Source: Oscillospiraceae bacterium (GTDB lineage Bacteria; Bacillota; Clostridia; Oscillospirales; Oscillospiraceae). Taken from it: a stretch of 64,000 nt of DNA. A program made the position numbers and the translations under genes. Within the stretch, counting starts at the first letter, position 1. Each line of letters begins with the position of its first letter. Below the pieces are notes generated by a model, which worked only from the letters and a program-made list of their open reading frames with translations, had not been told where the DNA came from and made no database searches. The stretch is taken from assembly GCA_017437095.1 (NCBI GenBank), contig JAFSBW010000026.1:1-64000 (forward strand), written 5' to 3'. Of this stretch, positions 8,623 to 15,381 are shown piece after piece.

Positions 8623-9339
8623 TTAGAGCATTTCGTTCATGGTATACATGCCGGCGCTCTTGCCGACCATGAACCGGGCGGCATCTACCGCGCCCTCTGC
8701 CAGCATGCCCCGGTTGCCTGCCTCGTGGCGCAATGTCAGGGTCTGGCTGGGGGTGCAGATATGCACCTCGTGGATGCCTACAACGCCGCCCATACGCAGC
8801 GAAGCGATGCCGATCTCGTCCTTGGTGCGCTTGCCTTCGCCGGCGCGGCCGCAGTTGGCATAGGCCTGGGGGCGCACAGACTTTACCGCCTCAAAGAGCA
8901 TTTTGGCAGTGCCGCTGGGGGCGTCTACCTTGCGGTTGTGGTGAACTTCTACGATCTCAATATCCGCTTCCGGGAAGGCGGCAGCAGCTTGCGCTGCCAG
9001 GCGGCACAGCACCGCGATGCCCAGGCTCATATTGCCGGAATAGAACACCGGGATCTCCCGTGCGGCGGAAAAGATCATTTCTTTTTCCTCGGGGGTGTGG
9101 CCCGTAGTACCGATCACGGCAGCCGCGCCGATGGCCTTGGCATAGCTAAGAACGCTTTCTACGGCGCTGTGGTGGGAGAAATCCACAACCACATCCGCTT
9201 CTACCAAACCCAGCGCTTCAAAACTGGTGGGCACGCCGTTTAAGCCGTCGATGCTTACCTTGCCTACGACCTCGCTGCCCAAAATATCGCAGATCAGCTT
9301 ACCCATAGCGCCGTTGGCGCCGCAAATAATCGCTTTCAT
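8623..9339 (-). CDS. dapB: 4-hydroxy-tetrahydrodipicolinate reductase
   Basis: 238 aa from the ATG at 9339, which has AGGAGG upstream. The enzyme reduces dehydrated HTPA to tetrahydrodipicolinate with NAD(P)H in lysine and diaminopimelate synthesis. The N-terminal Rossmann motif GANGAMG is present, followed by DFSHH, IGTTG, the catalytic VEVHHNRKVDAPSGTA stretch with the His pair and the substrate-binding Lys, and a C-terminal dimer region. The length fits the shorter Firmicutes DapB. It has its own weak promoter and is not next to dapA here. Confidence 0.95.
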   Translation of the reverse strand: MKAIICGANGAMGKLICDILGSEVVGKVSIDGLNGVPTSFEALGLVEADVVVDFSHHSAVESVLSYAKAIGAAAVIGTTGHTPEEKEMIFSAAREIPVFYSGNMSLGIAVLCRLAAQAAAAFPEADIEIVEVHHNRKVDAPSGTAKMLFEAVKSVRPQAYANCGRAGEGKRTKDEIGIASLRMGGVVGIHEVHICTPSQTLTLRHEAGNRGMLAEGAVDAARFMVGKSAGMYTMNEML

Positions 9340-9371
9340 AATGTTTCCTCCTATGTTGCGCAATTTTTCTT

Positions 9372-9400
9372 ACTATACCACGAATATTTCCAAAATGGAA
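9372..9400 (-). promoter_or_regulatory. Weak promoter for dapB
   Basis: On the minus strand TTCCAT (9395-9400), 17 bases, then TATAGT (9372-9377), 33 bases before the dapB start. Confidence 0.45.
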
Positions 9401-9530
9401 TAACAAAATATGGACAAAGGGAGGGATAGGGTTGAAAAAAGAAGAAAAAAAGGAAAATAACTGGGAGCTGAAAGACCCCAAGCCACCGGTAGTCCAGTCC
9501 GGGCATATGGAAAACCGCCGGGCTTACCAT

Positions 9531-9746
9531 GGGCGGCAAAGCCGCCCAGCGATATAAATCCCTGACGGAATTTGCGATATTTCCCTTTAGGAAGCGATAT
9601 TCCGCTTCGCGGAGCGATATGCCTGAGGGCGTGAGGGGATTTATATCATATCGCATTTTCCAAAAGGAAAATATATCGCATTTGCCACCGGCAAATATAT
9701 CGTGCCGAAGGCATATCGCCAACGCCCTCGAACGGCTGAGGGCGTT
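9531..9746. repeat. Mirrored 4+4 GCGATAT/ATATCGC hairpin ladder, copy 1
   Basis: Four GCGATAT heptamers (9549, 9574, 9594, 9614) are mirrored by four ATATCG(C) heptamers (9648, 9673, 9697, 9713). Each gap between neighbours holds a small hairpin of different sequence: TTCC/GGAA, TCCGC/GCGGA, ATTTTCC/GGAAAAT, ATTTGCC/GGCAAAT, TGCC/GGCA. Outer hairpins cap both ends (9531-9547 and 9719-9746). Left heptamers are fully complementary to right ones, so the strand could fold as a ladder of stacked four-way junctions. This fills most of the roughly 480-base gap between dapB and the zinc-ribbon gene; no protein gene is supported here. Confidence 0.85.
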
Positions 9747-9790
9747 GAAAGCATTGTAGGGGAGAGAATTGTCGTCCGCATACCCAAAAT

Positions 9791-9825
9791 AAAAAAGCAG
9801 CACCGATTTCTCGGCGCTGCTTTTT
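9791..9825 (-). terminator. Terminator of the zinc-ribbon gene
   Basis: Stem AAAAAGCAGC(A)CCGA with TCGGCGCTGCTTTTT, followed on the minus strand by TTTTTTATTTT, 15 bases past the stop at 9840. Confidence 0.85.
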
Positions 9826-9839
9826 GTTTGGCTTTTTAA

Positions 9840-10118
9840 TTAGCCCTCGTTGCGCATCTGAGCGAAGCACTCGCTGCAGAATACGGGACGGTCGGACTTG
9901 GGCTGGAAGGGAACCTTTGCCTCGCCGCCGCAACGGGCGCAAGTAGCAGTGAAGAACTCACGGGGGCCACGGGCGCTGTTCTTGCGAGCATCACGGCAAG
10001 CCTTGCAGCGCTGGGGCTCGTTCTGGAAGCCACGCTCTGCGTAGAATTCCTGCTCACCAGCGGTGAAAGTGAATTCGTTGCCGCACTCTTTGCAAACTAA
10101 AGTCTTGTCTTCGTACAT
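9840..10118 (-). CDS. Small double zinc-ribbon protein
   Basis: 92 aa starting at the ATG at 10118 after GAGAGG. Four CxxC pairs (CKEC, CKAC, CARC, CSEC) indicate two zinc ribbons. A basic middle (KACRDARKNSARG) could contact nucleic acid. It belongs to the widespread short zinc-ribbon proteins of Clostridia (zf-trcl/CxxC types), whose function is not established. A perfect consensus promoter 105 bases upstream and a strong terminator indicate a separately and highly expressed gene with a leader of about 95 bases. Confidence 0.85.
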   Translation of the reverse strand: MYEDKTLVCKECGNEFTFTAGEQEFYAERGFQNEPQRCKACRDARKNSARGPREFFTATCARCGGEAKVPFQPKSDRPVFCSECFAQMRNEG

Positions 10119-10222
10119 TGGTTTTACCTCTCTTCGGTTAGATGGAACCCCGTGAAAGCCCACCATGTTTCTGGTTGTAACGCAGGGTCAAAATATTAGG
10201 GCGATAGTTCGCCACAAATCGC

Positions 10223-10251
10223 ATTATACACAAGCGATTTTCGTTTGTCAA
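10223..10251 (-). promoter_or_regulatory. Consensus sigma-A promoter of the zinc-ribbon gene
   Basis: On the minus strand TTGACA (10246-10251), 17 bases, then TATAAT (10223-10228): full match to both hexamers and ideal spacing. Confidence 0.9.
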
Positions 10252-10298
10252 TGGTCTATGAAAATATTTCCAGTATATTTTGCCCCTTTGGCTATTAT

Positions 10299-11333
10299 TT
10301 ACAGAAATTGCTGCTGGCCGTCATAGCTCAGCCCCAAATGCTCATAGGCAAGGCCGGTAACGCAGCGGCCCCGGGGCGTGCGGGTAAGAAAGCCCAGCTG
10401 CATCAGGTAGGGCTCGTAAACATCTTCCAGGGTAATGGCTTCCTCGCCGATGGTGGCAGCCAGAGTTTCCAGGCCCACCGGGCCGCCGCCGTAATTCTGG
10501 ATGATGGCGGTGAGCATCCGCCGGTCGATATTGTCCAGACCCAGCCGGTCCACCTCCAGGCGGCTCAGGGCCAGGTCGGCAGCTTCCTTGGTGATCACGC
10601 CGTCGCCCATAACCTGGGCAAAATCCCGCACCCGGCGCAGAAAACGGTTGGCGATCCGGGGGGTGCCACGGCTGCGGGAGGCGATCTCCATAGCGCCGCC
10701 TTCCTCGATGGGCATACCCAAAATGGTAGCCGACCGGGTAACGATCCGAGCCAGCTCCTGGGTAGTGTACAGCTCCAGGCGCAGGTTTACGCCGAAACGG
10801 TCCCGCAAGGGGGCGGAGAGCTGACCTGCCCGGGTAGTAGCGCCTACCAGGGTAAATTTGGGCAGATCCAGGCGGATGGAGTTGGCGCTGGGGCCTTTGC
10901 CTACAATAATATCAATGGCAAAGTCTTCCATGGCGGGGTAGAGGATCTCCTCTACCACCCGGTTCAGGCGGTGGATCTCGTCGATAAACAGAATGTCCCC
11001 AGGGTTCAGGTTGGTCAGCAGCGCCGCCAGATCGCCGGGCTTTTCAATGGCCGGGCCGGAGGTGATGCGGATATTTACCCCCATCTCGTTGGCGATAACG
11101 CCGGCAAGGGTTGTCTTGCCCAGGCCGGGAGGGCCGTAGAGCAGGGTATGATCCAAAGGCTCACCCCGAAGCCGGGCCGCCTCGATATATACGGACAGAT
11201 TCCCCTTGGCCTTTTCCTGGCCGGTATAGTCGGCAAGCAGCTTGGGCCGCAGGCCGATCTCCCCCGCATCCTGGGGCGCAAAGGTAGGGGAAATAATAGG
11301 CGTATCCAAAGTTTCAGAGAATTCAATGCTCAT
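10299..11333 (-). CDS. ruvB: Holliday junction branch migration helicase RuvB
   Basis: 344 aa from the ATG at 11333 (AAGGAG upstream). It is the AAA+ motor of the RuvAB branch migration complex. Visible motifs: Walker [11 protein letters not shown], Walker [11 protein letters not shown], sensor ATTRAG, the Arg finger region SAPLRDRFG, and the C-terminal winged helix ending in RTPRGR. The length is typical. It lies downstream of ruvC and ruvA on the same strand, but a RAYT transposase, a lipoprotein gene and GTAG palindromes separate it from ruvA. Confidence 0.97.
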   Translation of the reverse strand: MSIEFSETLDTPIISPTFAPQDAGEIGLRPKLLADYTGQEKAKGNLSVYIEAARLRGEPLDHTLLYGPPGLGKTTLAGVIANEMGVNIRITSGPAIEKPGDLAALLTNLNPGDILFIDEIHRLNRVVEEILYPAMEDFAIDIIVGKGPSANSIRLDLPKFTLVGATTRAGQLSAPLRDRFGVNLRLELYTTQELARIVTRSATILGMPIEEGGAMEIASRSRGTPRIANRFLRRVRDFAQVMGDGVITKEAADLALSRLEVDRLGLDNIDRRMLTAIIQNYGGGPVGLETLAATIGEEAITLEDVYEPYLMQLGFLTRTPRGRCVTGLAYEHLGLSYDGQQQFL

Positions 11334-11384
11334 AAGTAATCTCCTTATCGCGCTTCGTTTATCCGCCGCACCCATTCAAGGCGC

Positions 11385-11407
11385 GTAGGGGCGAGCATTG
11401 CTCGTCC
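11385..11407 (+). repeat. GTAG palindrome unit
   Basis: GTAGGGGCGAGC, ATT loop, GCTCGTCC. It lies in the short gap between the lipoprotein gene and ruvB and is nearly identical to the two copies inside the RAYT gene. Confidence 0.8.
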
Positions 11408-11419
11408 GCCTGTAGCAGG

Positions 11420-11728
11420 CTAACCGCCGGGGCGGGGGCCTTCAGAGGTATCGACGGCGATGCCGTTTGCGTCAAAATGAATAAAAAACAGGATTTCCGG
11501 GTTTTGCTCCAAATAACCGGGCCGGGCTTTTTGCACAGTATATCCGCACCGACAGCTGCGGTAGATGCCGTCTGCATCGGCAGGCACGGAAACACAGTCA
11601 AATTCCCCGTATTCCTCTACGATCTGCGCGGATGTCTTGCCCAAGAAGTCCTTTTCGCTGTACTTAGCGCAGCCGAAAAGCATACAGGCCAGCAGCAACA
11701 CAGCGATCAACACCGTCAGTTTTTTCAT
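11420..11728 (-). CDS. Small secreted lipoprotein
   Basis: 102 aa. A type II signal peptide (MKKLTVLIAVLLLACMLFGC) ends in lipobox LFGC, so the mature protein starts at Cys20 and is lipid-anchored outside. The mature part (about 80 residues) begins YSEKDFLGKTSAQIVEEYG, a helix-loop pattern common in small SmpA/BamE-like or DUF lipoproteins, and has two further Cys. The gene overlaps the RAYT stop by four bases (ATGA) and has AAAGGAG upstream, inside the end of the RAYT gene. Function unknown. Confidence 0.75.
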   Translation of the reverse strand: MKKLTVLIAVLLLACMLFGCAKYSEKDFLGKTSAQIVEEYGEFDCVSVPADADGIYRSCRCGYTVQKARPGYLEQNPEILFFIHFDANGIAVDTSEGPRPGG

Positions 11729-12228
11729 AGAATGGGATTTTGCTCCTTTTCATAAAAACAATCCTCTTGCCAACGGGCAGGATTGTTGTCGATATATTCC
11801 CAAATCTTCGAATAATCCTTTTCATTTCGGATCACATGGTCATGAAACAGCTTTTGCCAAATGCAATGGCCGATATGCTTGGTAACCACGCCTTTTAGCT
11901 GCTGTACCACCCGGGAAACCGTAGGGGCGAGCAATGCTCGTCCGTCCGGATCGGTGTTGATTTGCAGCAGCAGGTGGACATGGTTGGGCATGACTACATA
12001 GTGATCCACAGAAACAGCCGGATAATGATCTTCGATCTTTCGGATGGCTTGATCAACGACCATTCCCCAGGATGATAACTGCGGACTTTGCGGACGAGCG
12101 ATGCTCGCCCCTACGCCGTCCCATAGGATGCATTTTCTATTGTGGGTACAGATGGTTATGAAATACGCGCCGGGCGCAGAGTAATCGTAAAACGGCAATC
12201 TAGGGGATTTTCTTTTGGGGAAATCCAT
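11725..12228 (-). CDS. REP-associated tyrosine transposase (RAYT, Y1/IS200-like)
   Basis: 167 aa from the ATG at 12228 after GGAAGG. The Y1_Tnp family marks are present: GAYFITICTHNR near the start, the HUH motif in MPNHVHLLL, and a C-terminal WEYIDNNP with the likely nucleophile Tyr. Family members cut single-stranded DNA at GTAG-containing palindromes (REPs). No IS200-type ends flank the gene, as expected for a domesticated RAYT. Two GTAG palindromes (11921-11943 and 12092-12114, opposite orientation) lie inside the reading frame, encoding GRALLAPTVS and GASIARPQSP. Both are in frame and sit in loops between conserved blocks. Confidence 0.9.
   Translation of the reverse strand: MDFPKRKSPRLPFYDYSAPGAYFITICTHNRKCILWDGVGASIARPQSPQLSSWGMVVDQAIRKIEDHYPAVSVDHYVVMPNHVHLLLQINTDPDGRALLAPTVSRVVQQLKGVVTKHIGHCIWQKLFHDHVIRNEKDYSKIWEYIDNNPARWQEDCFYEKEQNPIL
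11921..11943 (+). repeat. GTAG palindrome inside the RAYT gene (copy A)
   Basis: GTAGGGGCGAGC, AAT loop, GCTCGTCC, read on the plus strand. It translates on the minus strand as part of DGRALLAPTVS without breaking the frame. Confidence 0.85.
12092..12114 (-). repeat. GTAG palindrome inside the RAYT gene (copy B)
   Basis: Opposite orientation to copy A: GTAGGGGCGAGC, ATC loop, GCTCGTCC on the minus strand. It encodes GVGASIARPQS in the RAYT protein. Confidence 0.85.
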
Positions 12229-12283
12229 GATCAAACCCTTCCAATTTCAAAAGCAAATGTACTGTGCGCAGGAGCTAGCGCGT

Positions 12284-12315
12284 AATTGTCAATTATCCAT
12301 TGTCAATTGTCAATT
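12284..12315. repeat. Short TTGTCAATT repeat tract
   Basis: AATTGTCAATT, TATCCA, then TTGTCAATTGTCAATT: overlapping copies of a nine-base unit just before and into the end of ruvA, in the gap next to the RAYT gene. It may be a remnant or a low-complexity hotspot; function unknown. Confidence 0.5.
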
Positions 12316-12915
12316 CTTTAGCACCATAGCCCGCAGGGCGTAGCGCACCATTTCTTCGGTGGATGCCTTGGGGTCTACGCCCTTCAGGGCGGCGGCGATC
12401 TCCGCAGGGGAGTAGCCCAGCTCCTGCAGGGCGGCGTTTGCCAGGGCGGCATTGCCGGCATTTTGGGGCATGGGAGCAGCCGCAGCGCCGCCGGAGAAAT
12501 CCAGCTCCATATTGCCGCCGCCGATCTTGTCTTTCAGCTCCAGAATGATCCGCTGGGCGATCTTCTTGCCCACGCCCTGGGCGGCGGTAAGCATTTTTTC
12601 GTCCCCGGTCATTACCGCCAGGGTAAAGTTCTGAGGCCCGCCGGCGGAGAGGATGGACATAGCGGCCTTAGGGCCTACGCCGTTGACGGATGTGAGCAGC
12701 TCGAAGCAGCGCTGCTCTTCACGGCTGATAAAGCCGTACAGCTCAAAGGCATCCTCCCGGATAGACTCGGTAATATACAGCCGGGCGCTCTTATCCAGCT
12801 TCAGCTGGGAAGCCGTGTAGGCGGTAACCCGGCAGCCGTAGCCTACGCCGCCGCAATCGATCACAGCCAGGCCCGGCTCTAGCACAGCAACCGGCCCGGA
12901 AACATAGTAAAGCAT
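12310..12915 (-). CDS. ruvA: Holliday junction branch migration complex subunit RuvA
   Basis: 201 aa from the ATG at 12915 (GGGAGGT upstream). It binds four-way junctions and recruits RuvB. The N-terminal OB domain (MLYYVSGPVAV...VIDCGGVGYGCRV) is followed by tandem helix-hairpin-helix motifs (LLTSVNGVGPKAAMSIL and GVGKKIAQRIILELKDK) and a C-terminal RuvB-contact domain ending in MVRYALRAM. A Gly/Ala/Met-rich linker lies at about 140-160. It follows a small membrane protein gene in the ruvC operon. Confidence 0.97.
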   Translation of the reverse strand: MLYYVSGPVAVLEPGLAVIDCGGVGYGCRVTAYTASQLKLDKSARLYITESIREDAFELYGFISREEQRCFELLTSVNGVGPKAAMSILSAGGPQNFTLAVMTGDEKMLTAAQGVGKKIAQRIILELKDKIGGGNMELDFSGGAAAAPMPQNAGNAALANAALQELGYSPAEIAAALKGVDPKASTEEMVRYALRAMVLKN

Positions 12916-12947
12916 AAAATACCTCCCGGTAATGGAATAGGAAAAGA

Positions 12948-13658
12948 TCACATATCGGCTTTTACCTTGGCCTTTTTCGTCCCGGAGCCTTCACCGCCGC
13001 CGATGTCAAACCCATCCAGCCCCTCCAGGGCCTCTCCGTCGGTCAAAATGACAGCTGCCCCAAAGGCGATGGCAATAAACGCGCCGAAGCCGGTAAAGGA
13101 AAGGCAGCGGTAGAGGTCGGTGCCTTCGCGGAGCATGGCTTTGCAGCCCATGGGGAAGGGCAGCAGGAACAATCCGCTGAATACCAGGGCGCAGCCCAGC
13201 AGAGTTTCCCGGCAATCCCACAAATAAATGCCCACGCCTACCAAAGCCAGAGCGCCAACTGTGCCGCCGACGGTGGCAAGGCGGCGCACAAAACGCCGGG
13301 GGCTGGTAAGCAGCCAGCTTGCAGCCGTGCCGATGGCAGCGGCAGGAAGCAGGGCAACAAGAAGCCCGGCATCAGGCAGCAGGGAAGCATCTGACAACAC
13401 AGCGCCTACAGCGCAGCCGGAAGCAAAGGCGTTGATCAGGTAGCTGAGTATGTACAGCCATTTGCGGCCCTTGGCCAACCAGTGCGCTGCCAGAGCGATG
13501 CCCATATACACCAGCGCAGGGAGCAGCTGCAGCAGCCAGTGGGCGCTTCGCAAATCGTCGTTGGCCAGAAAAACAGCGGCAACCAGCCGTGCGCTCAGGG
13601 CAACGGTCAGCAGTCCCAGCAAGAACCGGGGGAGCATTTTAAGCGGAGCTTTGTTCAT
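12948..13658 (-). CDS. Hypothetical multi-pass membrane protein between ruvC and ruvA
   Basis: 236 aa from the ATG at 13658, which follows GAGGATCC. About seven hydrophobic segments alternate with short basic loops (KGRKW, SPRRFVRR), then an acidic Gly-rich stretch (EGLDGFDIGGGEG) and a basic C-terminal end. The family is not recognised. It is in the same direction as ruvC (13 bases after its stop) and ruvA (32 bases before its start), so it is co-transcribed with them. This is not the usual gene content of a ruvCAB operon. Confidence 0.75.
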   Translation of the reverse strand: MNKAPLKMLPRFLLGLLTVALSARLVAAVFLANDDLRSAHWLLQLLPALVYMGIALAAHWLAKGRKWLYILSYLINAFASGCAVGAVLSDASLLPDAGLLVALLPAAAIGTAASWLLTSPRRFVRRLATVGGTVGALALVGVGIYLWDCRETLLGCALVFSGLFLLPFPMGCKAMLREGTDLYRCLSFTGFGAFIAIAFGAAVILTDGEALEGLDGFDIGGGEGSGTKKAKVKADM

Positions 13659-13671
13659 AACGGCAGGATCC

Positions 13672-14172
13672 TCAAATTTGGCTCTGGGCTTTGGCCAGCA
13701 ACGAAGTAGAGGAGCGGGCGTGGCACAGAGCAATGGCGATGGCATCGGCGGCATCATCGGGCTTGGGCATTTTCTCCAGGTGCAGCAGCCGCCGGGTCAT
13801 ATCCTGCATCTGGTGCTTGGTGGCGTTGCCGTAGCCCACCAGGGATAGCTTTACCTGCATGGGCTTATAAGAGGTTACCTCCAGCCCCGCCTGGCGGATG
13901 GCAAGCAGTATTACCCCTCGGCTTTGGGCTACGCCAATGCCGGTAGTAACATTCTGGCCGAAAAACAGCTCTTCGATGGCAACCGCATCCGGCTTGCTCT
14001 GCGCCAGAAGCTGACGCATATCCTCATAGATCATTTCCAATCGGGCAGAAAAGTCCGCCCCCGCCGGGGTGGTGATCGCGCCGCAGGAAAGCAGCTTATT
14101 TTGCCCACGGGTGCTTTCGATCAGGCCAAAGCCTGTGATCCCGTACCCCGGGTCGATGCCCAGTATCCGCAT
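13672..14172 (-). CDS. ruvC: Crossover junction endodeoxyribonuclease RuvC
   Basis: 166 aa. It resolves Holliday junctions by paired nicks. The RNase H-like fold has catalytic acidic residues in GIDPG (Asp6 region), AIEELFFGQN (Glu) and the C-terminal DDAADAIAIALCH pair. The start at 14172 gives the standard MRILGIDPG N-terminus; an in-frame ATG at 14184 would add four residues but sits directly on the ribosome site. The open frame continuing upstream to 14907 is antisense to the alcohol dehydrogenase gene and is not coding. Confidence 0.96.
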   Translation of the reverse strand: MRILGIDPGYGITGFGLIESTRGQNKLLSCGAITTPAGADFSARLEMIYEDMRQLLAQSKPDAVAIEELFFGQNVTTGIGVAQSRGVILLAIRQAGLEVTSYKPMQVKLSLVGYGNATKHQMQDMTRRLLHLEKMPKPDDAADAIAIALCHARSSTSLLAKAQSQI

Positions 14173-14205
14173 TGCGCTCACCATCCTTTCTTTGCGCTTT
14201 TTTAT

Positions 14206-14234
14206 ATCATAGCACATTTGTTTCGATTTGCCTA
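14206..14234 (-). promoter_or_regulatory. Probable promoter of the ruvC operon
   Basis: On the minus strand TAGGCA (14229-14234), 17 bases, TATGAT (14206-14211). The 135-base gap to the divergent eut operon shows no EutV-type twin hairpins and no cobalamin riboswitch. Confidence 0.45.
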
Positions 14235-14307
14235 CAACTTTTTTTCTTCCAGAATGCACATGATTTTCTTGTTCTGGGGCAACATAAGGGCAAAGGTGGT
14301 GTATTGA

Positions 14308-15381
14308 TTGGAACTTTTTTCTTGCGCGACAAGGATCATCTCCGGCCCGGGGAGTGTTGGCGCTTTGGGGGAGCTGGAGATCCGGCGGCTGTTTTTGGTG
14401 ACCGATCCCTATTTTGAAAAAAAGGGGATAGCCGCCCAGGTGGCGGCCCAGGCCAAGGCGGAGCAGACGGAAATCTTCTCCGGGGTAGAGCCTGATCCCA
14501 GCCTTGCCCTGGCGGCAGAAGCCACAGCTAAGGCAAAGGCCTTCTGCCCGGATACGGTGGTGGCTCTGGGCGGCGGCAGCGCCATGGATCTTGCCAAGGC
14601 GGTGGCCTATTTTTCCGGGCTGAAGCCCCGGCTGGTGTGCATCCCTACTACCTCCGGCTCCGGGTCGGAGGTGACGGATTTTGCCATACTCACCCATGAG
14701 GGGATCAAGCAGGTGCTGGTGGATGCGTCTATCCGCCCCTGCGCGGCCATTTTGGACAGCGATCTTTTGGAGCAGCTGCCCCCCAGCCTCATTGCCGACA
14801 GCGGCTTTGATATCCTGGCCCATGCTCTGGAAGCCTGGGCAGCCAAGGGGGCGGGGGCGGTCAGCGATGCGCTGGCTCTGGCAGCTTTTGAAACGGCCTA
14901 CTCCCATTTAAGCGCCTCCTTCGCCGGGGACAAAAACAAGCGCCTTGCCATCCACGAGGCCGCGTGCATGGCGGGCATGGCCTTTTCCCAGGCGGGGTTG
15001 GGGCTTTGCCACGCCATAGCCCACGCCCTGGGGGGTATTACCCATCTGCCCCATGGGCGGTTAAATGCCATATTGCTGCCCTGGGTGATCGATATCAACG
15101 CCCAGGCCTGCGGCAAACGCTACGGCGAGCTGGCAGCCCGGGCGGGGCTGGGGGTAAGCCGCCAGCTGGGGGCGAGGAATTTGAAAAACGCCCTGGTGTG
15201 CCTGCGCCGGGAGCTGAAGCTGCCGGGATCTCTGGGGGAAGCCGGGGCAGACCTTCGCCTGGTGGAGCGCCACCGGCAGGACATTATCAGCGCCGCCCTG
15301 GCAGACCCCTGCTGCGCCAGCAACCCCCTGAAGGTGGACGCATCTGCCGTAGGCAGAGTATTAGAGTGTATTAAAGGATGA
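14308..15381 (+). CDS. Iron-containing alcohol dehydrogenase of the ethanolamine cluster (EutG-like)
   Basis: 357 aa. It starts with TTG at 14308, eight bases after AAAGGTGG. It reduces acetaldehyde to ethanol with NADH, recycling cofactor in the microcompartment. Motifs: ALGGGSAMDLAKA (nucleotide binding), PTTSGSGSEVT, and the metal ligands in SGFDILAHALEAW and CHAIAHALGGITHLPHG. It is slightly shorter than typical EutG (about 380). As first gene of a run in which most stops and starts overlap (next ATG overlaps by four bases), it is the head of the eut operon. Assignment to EutG rather than another group III ADH rests on context. Confidence 0.88.
   Translation: MELFSCATRIISGPGSVGALGELEIRRLFLVTDPYFEKKGIAAQVAAQAKAEQTEIFSGVEPDPSLALAAEATAKAKAFCPDTVVALGGGSAMDLAKAVAYFSGLKPRLVCIPTTSGSGSEVTDFAILTHEGIKQVLVDASIRPCAAILDSDLLEQLPPSLIADSGFDILAHALEAWAAKGAGAVSDALALAAFETAYSHLSASFAGDKNKRLAIHEAACMAGMAFSQAGLGLCHAIAHALGGITHLPHGRLNAILLPWVIDINAQACGKRYGELAARAGLGVSRQLGARNLKNALVCLRRELKLPGSLGEAGADLRLVERHRQDIISAALADPCCASNPLKVDASAVGRVLECIKG

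Noticed and set aside
9549..9719. Possible CRISPR array in the CGATAT region
   Set aside because: The repeats are only seven bases, inverted between halves, and the gaps are hairpins rather than unique spacers of fixed length; no cas genes nearby.
14173..14307. Cobalamin riboswitch or EutV antiterminator hairpins upstream of the eut operon
   Set aside because: No B12-box or paired hairpins with the expected loop bases were seen in the 135-base gap.
14173..14907. N-terminal extension of the ruvC frame
   Set aside because: Antisense to the alcohol dehydrogenase gene; the family start MRILGIDPG at 14172 has its own ribosome site.
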